Assembly: GCA_900544815.1 (NCBI GenBank)
Contig: UQWT01000012.1
Span: forward strand, 1 to 42,956
DNA length: 42,956 bases
Direction of reading: 5' to 3'
Origin: an uncultured Bacteroidales bacterium
GTDB lineage: Bacteria > Bacteroidota > Bacteroidia > Bacteroidales > UBA932
Both the position numbers and the translations under genes were made by a program. Positions 1 through 8,367 of the stretch are shown piece by piece; within the stretch, counting starts at the first letter, position 1, and each line of letters begins with the position of its first letter. The notes beneath the pieces were generated by a model. That model saw only the letters and a program-made list of their open reading frames with translations. It was not told where the DNA came from and did no database searches.

Positions 1-53
1 GCACCCTCCTCTACTCCAAGAGCGACCATATCTTTATTGAATTTGTACTGCAT
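1..53 (-). CDS. 5' end of an unidentified gene, cut by the window edge
   Basis: An ATG at 53-51 opens a minus-strand frame that stays open to the window edge (17 codons, beginning MQYKFNKDMVALGVEEG). It starts 15 nt after the stop of the DUF3078 gene in the same direction, so it is probably the next gene of that transcript. The fragment is too short to name. A resemblance of the KDMVALGVEEG stretch to the start of AAC(3)-type acetyltransferases crossed my mind, but it is not enough to claim. Confidence 0.4.
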   Translation of the reverse strand, partial: MQYKFNKDMVALGVEEG

Positions 54-68
54 TAAGGGATATGTAAC

Positions 69-1097
69 CTATTTTTTAAATTCTCCAAATGTGTAGGAGA
101 AGTTTACGCTAAGCACCTCCTTGAACTGGACTCTTGGAGCTTCGTGCCCATCTTTATCTGCTATAAGGACCTTGTCGTTATAGATAAGATTGGTTCTGAG
201 CGTTGTTACCAAGTATTTGGTCAGTACCAGTTCTGCATTGAAATCCCAGTTCACCTGAATGTTCTTTGGCTGGTTAAGATAGTCCGAAAACAGTTTTAGT
301 GTTGTTCCTACCTTAAGGTTCCTGAATGGTTGTGCTTTAAAGTCTCCGGTAAACTGTGCTCCCAACTCATATCTTATTGCCTCATCCTCCTTGTTTCCAT
401 ATTTTGCTCTTAACGCACGTTCCGTTACAATCATCCATGTGGTGGTTAGCGGAGCAAGGTTGAATGAGAACATATTCTTCTTGCCCGGTTTATACTCAAG
501 ACCAATACCAAACGAAAAATTTGCCGGTGCCAAAAATTTGGAAACAAGCTTCTGTCCTCCGCTCGACGGATAATCGAAACCGGGTGAGAACTGCGTCTTA
601 AAGTACATCTGCGCAGATGCGTAAAATTTGTCAAACGCACGGTATCCAAATTTACTGTCTAAGATTATCTTATCATCTGCTTTTCTGTACCCTGTCTCAA
701 ACGACTGAACGAAACCGTAAGCAAATTGTGCCCGGTTTTCGTAAAACACCTTCCCTTTGGTATAATTGAGATAAAAGTTTGTATAGGCGTTGAGTGCCAA
801 GGAACCCGAACCTCCGGATGCCCAGTTTGTGAGCGACACCTGCGAGAATCCTAATTGTGTAAGGACACCCTTTTTCCAGAATTTTGGTTTTACAACAGGT
901 TCATAGTTGATTACCGGCACGTCAAATTGCGAGCCGATCTGTCTGGCTAACTCCTGTGCGGCATCGAGCCCTGTGACCACCTCTTTTACCTCCTTGTCTG
1001 TATTCTTCTTGTCTTTCTTCTGGGCAAGAGTTGTTGTCGGGAAGAAAATGATATAAAAAATAACAGCAAGAACCGGAAGATATTTTTCTAATCTCAT
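69..1097 (-). CDS. DUF3078 outer-membrane beta-barrel protein
   Basis: This 342-residue protein has an N-terminal signal peptide (residues 1-25, hydrophobic core around VLAVIFYIIFF, ending TTTLAQ). After a short lysine-rich stretch, the barrel-like body begins with the DUF3078 hallmark region (WKKGVLTQLGFSQVSLTNWA, then GGSGSLALNAYTNF). Alternating aromatic/polar strands run to a terminal strand ending in SYTFGEFKK. The family is found in Bacteroidota and its function is unknown; an outer-membrane location is inferred. It lies 1 nt after the stop of the upstream gene (1099-1797), so the pair is probably translationally coupled. The signal-peptide codons contain one copy of the TGTCGGGAAG motif (1035-1044). 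Confidence 0.8.
   Translation of the reverse strand: MRLEKYLPVLAVIFYIIFFPTTTLAQKKDKKNTDKEVKEVVTGLDAAQELARQIGSQFDVPVINYEPVVKPKFWKKGVLTQLGFSQVSLTNWASGGSGSLALNAYTNFYLNYTKGKVFYENRAQFAYGFVQSFETGYRKADDKIILDSKFGYRAFDKFYASAQMYFKTQFSPGFDYPSSGGQKLVSKFLAPANFSFGIGLEYKPGKKNMFSFNLAPLTTTWMIVTERALRAKYGNKEDEAIRYELGAQFTGDFKAQPFRNLKVGTTLKLFSDYLNQPKNIQVNWDFNAELVLTKYLVTTLRTNLIYNDKVLIADKDGHEAPRVQFKEVLSVNFSYTFGEFKK
1035..1044 (+). repeat. TGTCGGGAAG motif, copy 1
   Basis: Exact 10-mer on the plus strand, followed by AAAA. It lies antisense within the signal-peptide codons of the DUF3078 gene, where it is read as part of FFPTT. Confidence 0.6.
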
Positions 1098-1098
1098 A

Positions 1099-1797
1099 TT
1101 ATTCAGATAATACGTCGTCTGAGTTATATTTATAGCCCAACCGTTTGCCTGTGCGCATTCTTGTGCTCTCTATCTTGGTGTTTATCTGTTCTACCGTTGC
1201 CATCTTTACAAGATCGTATGGCGGAACTAACAGATCAAACTCCAACGAGTAGAGCATGGCCTGCTCCACAAAGCTTACCAACTCCTCTTTTACAAGCATT
1301 ACCTTGCCAAAGTTGGATGTTTTCTGCCTTAACTGGCGCTTTCCCTCAACAAAGAAATATTTGTCCCGGTTTACAAACAGCCTTGCTACAAGGTAGCCTA
1401 CATCCTCCCCTCTGTTGAACTTTAGGGAATCTGCCAAGAAGTTATAGACATTTATCACCCCGCAGTATGAGTTGAATGGGTTTGCCTTAACATACGGGTT
1501 TTTCCAGACCGCATGGTCTCTGTCGAACTGGAAAACATCTGTATGAAGGCTAAAGACCAAGACATCGTCTGCAAATTTGAGTTCCGCCTCATATTTACCC
1601 CTGTCTCTATACTCCAATCTTACCTTCCTCTCATTCTCCTCCTCTAAAAGATCGTTAAGATCATTGCTCATCTCACCCAACACATCTTTAAGCTGGTTAA
1701 AGATGTCCAACGCTACTTCGTTAACTTGAACCTTTATTCTGGCTTTCTGATTCAATGCCGCAAAAATCTTCTGCTGCGGCGAGGGATCTGCTTCCAT
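1099..1797 (-). CDS. conserved protein of unknown function
   Basis: A 232-residue soluble protein without signal peptide or membrane segment. The first third is helical and acidic (NDLNDLLEEENERKVRLEYRDRGKYEAELKFADDVLVFSLH). The middle holds conserved-looking VWKNPYVKANPFNSYCGVINVYNFLADSL-type sequence, and the C-terminus is basic (RTGKRLGYKYNSDDVL). I recognise it only as a Bacteroidales-type conserved hypothetical and can assign no activity. It sits directly upstream of the DUF3078 gene with 1 nt between stop and start, so the two are almost certainly cotranscribed. proS lies 101 bp upstream in the same orientation and may lead the transcript. Confidence 0.7.
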   Translation of the reverse strand: MEADPSPQQKIFAALNQKARIKVQVNEVALDIFNQLKDVLGEMSNDLNDLLEEENERKVRLEYRDRGKYEAELKFADDVLVFSLHTDVFQFDRDHAVWKNPYVKANPFNSYCGVINVYNFLADSLKFNRGEDVGYLVARLFVNRDKYFFVEGKRQLRQKTSNFGKVMLVKEELVSFVEQAMLYSLEFDLLVPPYDLVKMATVEQINTKIESTRMRTGKRLGYKYNSDDVLSE

Positions 1798-1898
1798 AAT
1801 TTCTTGTAAATATTTTTTTATTACTGTCTAACCTTTTGTATATGTTTTTCAAATATTCTTTCTAAGCCGATAATCCGGCTATTATCCACCTGTCACTC

Positions 1899-3377
1899 TT
1901 AATATGCGCGTGCAAAGATGACTCTTCTGTGCGACGGCTTGCCGCTGAAGATGCACTTGCCCTCCTCCTCAACAACAAAGCTGTCTGTAGGGATACATCT
2001 TATTGTTGCTTTGGTGAGCTCCTTTATCTTCTCCTCTGTCTCTGTTGTACCGTCCCAATGGCAAAGAAGGAATCCACCCTGCTCTATCTTCTCTTTGAAC
2101 TCATCCCATGTATCTACCTTATAGACATTTTTATTTCTAAAGTCAAGCGCCTTGTTATAGATGTTCTCCTGTATTACATCCATAAGGCCTTTTAGGTATT
2201 CTGCCAACCCCTCTTCTTGTCTTACTTCCTTTGTCATGGTGTCTCTGCGGGCAACCTCAACTGTATTGTTCTCCAAATCTCTTGGACCTATTGCCAACCT
2301 TACAGGAACACCTTTAAGCTCCCACTCTGCAAACTTGAATCCGCTGCGGTAGTTGTCTCTGTCATCTATCTTTGCTGTTAATCCCAATGCCTCCAATTGG
2401 CTCTTTATCTGCTCCATCTTTGCAACAATGGCCTTTCTCTCCTCCTCTTTCTTGAAGATTGGAACCATTACAACATGAATAGGTGCAAGCGCGGGTGGAA
2501 GGACCAGACCGTGGTCATCTCCATGAGCCATTATAAGAGCACCCATCAAACGGGTTGAAACGCCCCACGATGTTGCCCATACATAGTCTGAAACTCCCTC
2601 TTTATTTGTAAACTTAACATCAAATGCTTTTGCAAAGTTCTGTCCGAGGAAATGTGATGTACCTGCCTGAAGTGCCTTTCCATCCTGCATCATAGCCTCA
2701 ATGCAGAGGGTATCCACAGCTCCGGCAAATCTTTCGCTCTCTGATTTGTGTCCTACAACCACAGGGACAGCCATATATTTTCTTGCAAATTCGGCATACA
2801 CGTTAACCATCTTCTGCGCCTCTGCTTCTGCCTCCTGTCTTGTTGCGTGTGCTGTATGTCCCTCCTGCCACAAGAACTCAGCTGTTCTTAAAAAGAGTCT
2901 TGTCCTCATCTCCCATCTAACGACATTTGCCCACTGATTGCATAATATAGGGAGATCCCTGTATGATGTTATCCAGTTTTTATATGTATTCCATATAATG
3001 GTCTCCGATGTTGGTCTTACAATAAGTTCCTCCTCCAATTTGGCATCAGGATCTACTACCACACCGGGGCCGTTAGGGTTTACCATAAGTCTGTGATGCG
3101 TTACAACGGCACACTCTTTTGCAAATCCCTCAACATGTTCTGCCTCTTTGCTTAAGAAGGATTTTGGTATAAAAAGAGGGAAGTATGCGTTTACATGGCC
3201 TGTAGCCTTAAACATCTTGTCCAATTGCTGTTGCATCTTCTCCCATATTGCATAACCGTAGGGTTTTATAACCATACAACCTCTTACGGCAGAGTTCTCT
3301 GCCAAATCTGCCTTTACAACCAAATTATTGTACCACTGGGAATAATTATCCTCTCTTTTTGTAACCTCTTTTGCCAT
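1899..3377 (-). CDS. proS: prolyl-tRNA synthetase (short, archaeal/eukaryotic type)
   Basis: Class II aminoacyl-tRNA synthetase that charges tRNA-Pro in the cytoplasm. At 492 residues it lacks the editing insertion of long bacterial ProRS. Motif 1 lies in the GYAIWEKMQQQLDKMF...NAYFPLFIP region. Motif 2 is in RPTSETIIWNTYKNWI...VVRWEMRTRLFLRTAEFLWQE, followed by GHTAHAT, and motif 3 ends with the ATP-binding HGDDHGLVLPP. An anticodon-binding domain begins near PIHVVMVPI. The C-terminal zinc-like domain ends in RRVIFARAY, the tyrosine-terminated tail typical of this class. The ATG start at 3377 leaves a normal N-terminus (MAKEVTKREDNYSQWYNNLV). Confidence 0.96.
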   Translation of the reverse strand: MAKEVTKREDNYSQWYNNLVVKADLAENSAVRGCMVIKPYGYAIWEKMQQQLDKMFKATGHVNAYFPLFIPKSFLSKEAEHVEGFAKECAVVTHHRLMVNPNGPGVVVDPDAKLEEELIVRPTSETIIWNTYKNWITSYRDLPILCNQWANVVRWEMRTRLFLRTAEFLWQEGHTAHATRQEAEAEAQKMVNVYAEFARKYMAVPVVVGHKSESERFAGAVDTLCIEAMMQDGKALQAGTSHFLGQNFAKAFDVKFTNKEGVSDYVWATSWGVSTRLMGALIMAHGDDHGLVLPPALAPIHVVMVPIFKKEEERKAIVAKMEQIKSQLEALGLTAKIDDRDNYRSGFKFAEWELKGVPVRLAIGPRDLENNTVEVARRDTMTKEVRQEEGLAEYLKGLMDVIQENIYNKALDFRNKNVYKVDTWDEFKEKIEQGGFLLCHWDGTTETEEKIKELTKATIRCIPTDSFVVEEEGKCIFSGKPSHRRVIFARAY

Positions 3378-3478
3378 ATTCTTAAAATTATCCGAGTAAC
3401 GCCGCAGTAAAACGGCAATTATATCGTTTATACTAATAAAATAACTCCGTTGTGAGTATTAAATGGAATATTTTTTGA

Positions 3479-3486
3479 TACTTTTG
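3479..3486 (+). promoter_or_regulatory. Bacteroidota-type -7 promoter box for the lipoprotein gene
   Basis: TACTTTTG matches the TAnnTTTG -7 consensus of the Bacteroidota primary sigma factor and lies 58 nt before the lipoprotein start. I found no TTG at the ideal 19-21 nt upstream, so this is a moderate call. It would drive the lipoprotein and the FadL-like gene. Confidence 0.45.
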
Positions 3487-3544
3487 TAATCAAGAGCACA
3501 AAAATACAAAATAAATTAAAAAACTGTCTAAAACAGGAGGGAAA

Positions 3545-4681
3545 ATGAGAAATATTAACTATTTGCTAATACTTAGCGCCGTTATGGGACTTTCATCCTG
3601 CATGACAACCGGTGGCAGTTGGAGTAGTCAGGGGGCATACGCAAACAGCCTGTATTACACTCCAGATCCTAATGCAGAGCAGGCTGCACTTGAACAGAAA
3701 CGTCAGGCAAGTGAACTTAGAGATCAGACGAATCAGTCTATAAACGAGATATACGTTGGAGACAATAATCAGGTGAACATAGATTACAGGATAGATCCGT
3801 ATAATTCGTCTGTGACAACTTATTCCATTTTAGATGATAGTGAGAGTTATGAGGCAAGGTTGAGGAAGTTTGATTCTCCTACCTATACGATTAACCTTAA
3901 TATCTATGACGACAGCTATTGGTATCGCCCTAATTGGGCAGGATACTCGGGCTGGTACAACCCGTGGTGGGGTACCTACTGGCGCTATCCTTGGTATTAC
4001 GACGATTATTATTGGGGATTTGGTTTTGGCACCAGAAGCTGGTATCTTGGCTGGGGCGGATGGTGTCCCGGATATTATGATCCTTGGTATCCCGGTTGGG
4101 GATATTGTTGGGATTACGGCTGGGGACACGGACCCGGTTGGGGACATGGCTGGTGGCACGGGCATTCTCCTCGCGATCACAGATCTGTGTACTACGGAAG
4201 AAGGAATGGAGGTGGCATAATGCACAATGCGGGTGACGGTAGAAGGCCTTCCAACAGCAATACAAGGAGAGATCCTTATACATACGGGCACAGCAGCTCC
4301 TCTCCGGTATACATGAATGGCAACAGCAATTATGGCAGGAATAATGGCGGCAGCATATACAGAAGGCCAATAAACAACGGGCAAAACAGTGTTGTAAATG
4401 GAAACAACAACTCCGGTAACAGAAGAAATAATAGTGTTGTAAACAGCAACAGTTCACAACAGAGACAGAACAACAATAATTCTAATTACAGGAGAAACTC
4501 AAACAATAGCGGAACTGCTACACGGAGCAACAGCAACTCCAACAGCAACAGCAGCTACAGAAGAAGTAACAACACATCGAACTATACATACAGCAACAGC
4601 TCTTCTCACAGCAGTGAGTCGTCTTATTCGTCGGGAAGCAAATCTAACGGAGGAGGGGGGTCAAACTACAGAAGAAGATAG
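3545..4681 (+). CDS. lipoprotein with Trp/Tyr/Gly/His-rich centre and Asn/Ser-rich tail
   Basis: This 378-residue predicted lipoprotein has a signal peptide ending in the lipobox LSSC (Cys19). Three zones follow: a moderately charged region (20-125); a strongly aromatic region (about 128-225) packed with W, Y, G, P and later H (YWYRPNWAGYSGWYNPWWG, then GWGHGPGWGHGWWHGH); and a long Asn/Ser/Arg-rich tail (about 240-378) with NSNSNSNSS-like tracts ending in GGGGSNYRRR. Similar Trp/Tyr/Gly-rich lipoproteins occur beside outer-membrane proteins in Bacteroidota. Surface display or matrix binding is only a guess. It precedes the FadL-like barrel by 30 bp. The tail carries a near-copy of the TGTCGGGAAG motif. 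Confidence 0.75.
   Translation: MRNINYLLILSAVMGLSSCMTTGGSWSSQGAYANSLYYTPDPNAEQAALEQKRQASELRDQTNQSINEIYVGDNNQVNIDYRIDPYNSSVTTYSILDDSESYEARLRKFDSPTYTINLNIYDDSYWYRPNWAGYSGWYNPWWGTYWRYPWYYDDYYWGFGFGTRSWYLGWGGWCPGYYDPWYPGWGYCWDYGWGHGPGWGHGWWHGHSPRDHRSVYYGRRNGGGIMHNAGDGRRPSNSNTRRDPYTYGHSSSSPVYMNGNSNYGRNNGGSIYRRPINNGQNSVVNGNNNSGNRRNNSVVNSNSSQQRQNNNNSNYRRNSNNSGTATRSNSNSNSNSSYRRSNNTSNYTYSNSSSHSSESSYSSGSKSNGGGGSNYRRR
4629..4638 (+). repeat. TGTCGGGAAG motif, near copy (CGTCGGGAAG)
   Basis: Nine of ten bases match, followed by CAAA as in other copies. It lies in the low-complexity tail of the lipoprotein and is read there as S-S-G-S-K. Confidence 0.45.
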
Positions 4682-4711
4682 CGTTATTGCATAATTTTAA
4701 TTAGGAAGAAG

Positions 4712-6292
4712 ATGACAACAGTTAGAAAATTGAATATTTCATACAGATTATTTGCCGGAATAGGCGCAGTTGCACTAATGATTATCTCTATGGTTGGAAA
4801 GGCCAATGCTCAGACTGCAGATGATGCTTACAGATTATCGTGGCAGACTCCGGTGGGCACGGCAAGGTCTGCTGCCATGGGACAGGCGGGCGTAGCTCTT
4901 GGCGGTGATATGGGATTTGTTTTTTCAAATCCGGCAGCCTCTGCCATCTACAGATATAATGAGGTGACATTCTCTCCGCTACTCTCTATGAACAGTACAG
5001 ATATGACATATTTGGGAAACAAGACGAGTGATTCAAAAACAACATTTGCCATATCTAACTTTGGTGCGGTAGGTTCCTTTAAAACAGGAATGACAAACGG
5101 GATTAAAAATTGGTCGCTTGCTATAGCCTACAACAGGTTAAACGACTTTAACAGTTCTATGTATGCTACCGGCAGGACAGCCCAAAGTAGTTATCTTGCA
5201 TCAATGGCGGCGGAATTGCAAGGGGTAAATGGAAAGGATTTGGATATTACAGACTCATACGATCCGTTTGGAAACCAGTCTTGGAAGAGTGTTCTTGCAT
5301 GGAACGCCTCTCTTTTAGATACTCTGCCCGACACACATGGAAGGGAATACAAGGGTGCCACCGAGAATCTGAACGGCTACGACATTACAATGGGTGGCGA
5401 ATTGGACCAGAGATATACATCTGTATCTAAAGGGAATGTTTCTGAGGCATCGCTCAATATTGGCGGAAACATAAATGACATTTTTTATGTTGGAGCAACA
5501 ATAGGTATTCAAAGCATCTACTACCGCAAAGATGAGAACTACTCCGAGTTTGCATTAAGAAGCAGCGATTTTCAGACAGGATTCAATTCATTCACACATA
5601 GATACAGCCTTAAGACAACAGGTACGGGCATAAATGTAAGAGTTGGTGCAATATTCACTCCTGTGCATTTCATAAGATTGGGAGCAAGCATATCCACCCC
5701 TACTTGGATGTATCTCCACGATGAGTGGGAGGAGAGGATTGCATCCGATTTTTCGGCTACTCAGACATCACAGGCGTATTATGCCAACCTCGTTTCACCG
5801 CTTGGAAAATATGATTATATCCTAAGGACTCCGTTCAGATGGAATATTGGTGGTGCATTTGTATTTGGACAGCGCGGCACATTGAGTATAGATTACGAAA
5901 GGACAGATTACTCTACAATGAAGCTTAAAGACCCGGATTATAAATTGGAATTTAACAAAGAGAACGCTGCCATAAAGGATAAGTACAAGGCTTCTGATAA
6001 CGTAAGAATTGGAGCAGAGGTGATTGCAACACCTTCACTTGCAATAAGAGCCGGATTCCGGTATTACACTGCAGGACTTAAGGAGAACAATTACGAAACC
6101 TACATTGGTTCTGCCGGATTAGGATACAGCTCAAAGGGGGGATTCTTTGCAGATTTGACATACATTAGGCAGCTAAAGGATGGCAAGGATGATTACCGCT
6201 TCTACAACAGTGCAGGGGGCAGGGAAGCGCCTGTAGCAAACGCTTCTTGGTATAATTCGAGATTGGTGCTTACCTTAGGATTAAGATTTTAG
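4712..6292 (+). CDS. OmpP1/FadL-family outer-membrane transporter
   Basis: A 526-residue barrel with a signal peptide (residues 1-33, ending KANAQ). Its N-terminal region is typical of Bacteroidota OmpP1/FadL/TodX proteins: DDAYRLSWQTPVGTARSAAM, then GQAGVALGGDMGFVFSNPAASA (the NPA hatch motif). About a dozen amphipathic strands follow, ending in LVLTLGLRF with a terminal Phe, as expected for BAM-dependent insertion. The family moves hydrophobic substrates across the outer membrane; the substrate here is unknown. The gene follows the lipoprotein by 30 bp with no terminator visible between them, so the two probably form an operon and may work together at the surface. Confidence 0.85.
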   Translation: MTTVRKLNISYRLFAGIGAVALMIISMVGKANAQTADDAYRLSWQTPVGTARSAAMGQAGVALGGDMGFVFSNPAASAIYRYNEVTFSPLLSMNSTDMTYLGNKTSDSKTTFAISNFGAVGSFKTGMTNGIKNWSLAIAYNRLNDFNSSMYATGRTAQSSYLASMAAELQGVNGKDLDITDSYDPFGNQSWKSVLAWNASLLDTLPDTHGREYKGATENLNGYDITMGGELDQRYTSVSKGNVSEASLNIGGNINDIFYVGATIGIQSIYYRKDENYSEFALRSSDFQTGFNSFTHRYSLKTTGTGINVRVGAIFTPVHFIRLGASISTPTWMYLHDEWEERIASDFSATQTSQAYYANLVSPLGKYDYILRTPFRWNIGGAFVFGQRGTLSIDYERTDYSTMKLKDPDYKLEFNKENAAIKDKYKASDNVRIGAEVIATPSLAIRAGFRYYTAGLKENNYETYIGSAGLGYSSKGGFFADLTYIRQLKDGKDDYRFYNSAGGREAPVANASWYNSRLVLTLGLRF

Positions 6293-6325
6293 GAGAGCGT
6301 TAAGATAGGGCATTAATGTTATGAA

Positions 6326-6346
6326 ATATTGCCTCTTGGGCAATAT
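6326..6346. terminator. hairpin between convergent genes
   Basis: ATATTGCC and GGCAATAT form a perfect 8-bp stem around a 5-nt loop between the 3' ends of the FadL-like gene (plus) and the WbqC-like gene (minus). There is no long T run on either side, so bidirectional termination is likely but not certain. Confidence 0.5.
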
Positions 6347-6347
6347 C

Positions 6348-7040
6348 TTACAGAAACGAGACAGAATTAGGGCCTTCGTTAAACAGGAGGTCTAAAATAG
6401 AAAGATTGGGCGTAAATCCGTATTTGTTTGTAAATACTTGGTAATACGCCTTTTCTTTATAGAAAGGGTTGTTGCTTACGGATACTTTGGGATGGATTGC
6501 AGATCTTAAATCCAAGGTATCCGGGTCTGTTTTTTGAGGATTTTCATACTCCGTTGATAGCGAAAATCTCTTTTCAATTCCGCACAGTTCACATAGCAGC
6601 GAGGTTAACTCCATATTTAGGCCAAGCAATGTCTCAATATGAGAATCCAAAACTGCAAATATCTCATCTTTATAGTACTCAAAGAATGGAGAGTTACCGT
6701 ATGCAGCCTCTATAGCTCTCTCGTGCTGCAGAACCCACGGTTTGGAGTAATCTATTCTTATATCGGAAATAGGGAGTTTGTGCGTAGGGTCTAATGTTAT
6801 ATTGCCGGTTACGCTGCCGGTTACACTACAGGCTACACTTCCGCCTCCGCGCAACACAGGTAGCGTTAAAACAAGAACCCCGCTGCCGGTTAATATATGG
6901 CAACGGGTTCTGTATGATTGTTTTTGGTACTGTTCACACGCCTCTATAACCATATTGCTGCAATTATCCAACACCGCAAAATACTCAACAGGAGCAAAAT
7001 AGGCAGTTGACAGCAACACTCTGTTAGGCAACGCACACAT
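6348..7040 (-). CDS. WbqC-like family protein
   Basis: This 230-residue protein begins near LLSTAYFAPVEYFAVL. It carries the WbqC-family features IEACEQYQKQSYRTRCHIL, then LPISDIRIDYSKPWVLQHERAI, EAAYGNSPFFEYYKDEI, and a YYQVFTNKYGFTPNLSILDLLFNEGP ending. The family occurs in polysaccharide and lipid biosynthesis loci; its biochemical role is not established. The gene follows lpxA by 22 bp, so it probably belongs to the lipid A transcript. Residues about 63-75 contain a short duplicated S-V-T-G segment encoded by repeated CCGGTTAC units, another small tandem repeat of the kind seen in other genes here. Confidence 0.85.
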   Translation of the reverse strand: MCALPNRVLLSTAYFAPVEYFAVLDNCSNMVIEACEQYQKQSYRTRCHILTGSGVLVLTLPVLRGGGSVACSVTGSVTGNITLDPTHKLPISDIRIDYSKPWVLQHERAIEAAYGNSPFFEYYKDEIFAVLDSHIETLLGLNMELTSLLCELCGIEKRFSLSTEYENPQKTDPDTLDLRSAIHPKVSVSNNPFYKEKAYYQVFTNKYGFTPNLSILDLLFNEGPNSVSFL

Positions 7041-7062
7041 GGTAAACGCTGTTTGTATTACG

Positions 7063-7854
7063 CTATTCTTCGGACGAAGATGGGCTGTATTTGATTATAC
7101 CGCGCTTAGACTCAGCTATAAAGTCCAAGATAATCCTCTTCTCCTCAGAATCCGGCATTTCTGTCTCTACCTTTTTGCAGGCATCCGAAACATTAAGGTT
7201 ACTCTGATATATAACTCTATAAATATCCCTTATTCTCTCTATCTGCTCGCTTGTAAAGCCTCTACGTCTCAACCCAACTATGTTAATGCCAAAGAAAGAC
7301 AAAGGTCTCTTGCCCGCCATTGCGTATGGAGGGACATCTTTTCCTATTAATGAGCCTCCCGACAACATTGCGTGGCAACCTATTTTTGTAAACTGGTGCG
7401 CTGCGGAGTTTCCCCCTATGATTGCAAAGTCATCTACATTAGTCTCACCGGCTAAACCAACATAGCTTACAAGAATAACATTATTTCCAATAACACAGTC
7501 GTGAGCCACATGAACGTACGACATAACCAACACATTGTTTTTGATTATAGTCTTATACTTGCCGCTGGCTGCAGTACCCCTGTTAATTGTAGCACATTCC
7601 CTTATGGTAACGTTGTCACCAATCTCAACGTATGTAACCTCGCCCTGGAATTTAAGGTCTTGAGGTATGGCACCTATTACAGCACCGGGGAAAATATTGC
7701 AGTTCTTGCCAATTTTAACGTAGTCGTAAATTGTAACATTAGGGCCAATATGACATCCATCGCCAATCTCTACATTCTCTGCAATATAACAGAAAGGCTC
7801 AATTGTAACATTCTTCCCTATTTTAGCGTTTGGGTGTACTACCGAATTATTCAT
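7063..7854 (-). CDS. lpxA: acyl-ACP--UDP-N-acetylglucosamine O-acyltransferase LpxA
   Basis: LpxA carries out the first step of lipid A synthesis, moving a 3-hydroxyacyl chain from ACP to the 3-OH of UDP-GlcNAc in the cytoplasm. The 263-residue protein has the left-handed beta-helix hexapeptide pattern from the start (VVHPNAKIGKNVTIEPFCYI), the conserved ECATINRGT loop, and the catalytic region VHVAHDCVIGNNVILVSYVGLAGE with the expected histidines. The C-terminal helices (RRGFTSEQIERIRDIYRVIY) are typical of LpxA rather than LpxD. It is the last lpx gene of the operon, 20 nt after fabZ. Confidence 0.96.
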   Translation of the reverse strand: MNNSVVHPNAKIGKNVTIEPFCYIAENVEIGDGCHIGPNVTIYDYVKIGKNCNIFPGAVIGAIPQDLKFQGEVTYVEIGDNVTIRECATINRGTAASGKYKTIIKNNVLVMSYVHVAHDCVIGNNVILVSYVGLAGETNVDDFAIIGGNSAAHQFTKIGCHAMLSGGSLIGKDVPPYAMAGKRPLSFFGINIVGLRRRGFTSEQIERIRDIYRVIYQSNLNVSDACKKVETEMPDSEEKRIILDFIAESKRGIIKYSPSSSEE

Positions 7855-7874
7855 TATTGTAAAATTTATTCTGT

Positions 7875-8357
7875 TTATCTGTTCTTTATTACCTGAGCGA
7901 CCATATCACTCTCACATACAAGCGTATCGCCAACGTATGCCTTGCCGTTCATACTTACTATAGACCTTCTGAGAGGATTGGTGATTGTCAACTTAAACAC
8001 AACAACATCTCCGGGTATCACCTTTCTCTTGAACTTTGCGTTGTCTATTTTGGCAAAATATGTAGAATATCTTTCCGGCTCATCAACACTATTCAATACC
8101 AATATACCGCCAACCTGCGCCATCGCCTCAATCAACAGCACTCCGGGAACAACAGGTTCCTCAGGAAAATGACCGTTAAAATACCACTCGTTAACACCAA
8201 TAGTCTTTATACCTACAACATAATCCTCCCCCATCTCAATAATCCTGTCCACCATTAAAAACGGAGGTCTGTGAGGAAGTAATTTTTTAATGCCGTTAAT
8301 GTCCAAAACAGGAGCTGCATTTGGATCATACTTAGGAATATTAGTCTCGTGTTCCAT
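7875..8357 (-). CDS. fabZ: 3-hydroxyacyl-ACP dehydratase FabZ, separate from LpxC
   Basis: FabZ dehydrates 3-hydroxyacyl-ACP in fatty acid elongation and competes with LpxA/LpxD for the same acyl-ACP pool. The 160-residue protein has the hot-dog fold signature: LLPHRPPFLMVDRI, the catalytic His in NGHFPEEPVVPGV and the catalytic Glu in LIEAMAQVGG. The ending (GDTLVCESDMVAQVIKN) is normal. In most Bacteroidota this domain is fused to the C-terminus of LpxC; here it has its own ATG 10 nt after the lpxC stop, in the +1 frame. The first ~20 residues (MEHETNIPKYDPNAAPVLDI) correspond to the linker of the fused protein. See the lpxC entry for the frame junction. Confidence 0.93.
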   Translation of the reverse strand: MEHETNIPKYDPNAAPVLDINGIKKLLPHRPPFLMVDRIIEMGEDYVVGIKTIGVNEWYFNGHFPEEPVVPGVLLIEAMAQVGGILVLNSVDEPERYSTYFAKIDNAKFKRKVIPGDVVVFKLTITNPLRRSIVSMNGKAYVGDTLVCESDMVAQVIKNR

Positions 8358-8367
8358 TACTGTATAT

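Noticed and set aside
3830..4457. Long antisense frames opposite the lipoprotein
   Set aside because: They arise from the biased Gly/Trp/Tyr and Asn/Ser codons of the lipoprotein; the translations are low-complexity and have no start context.
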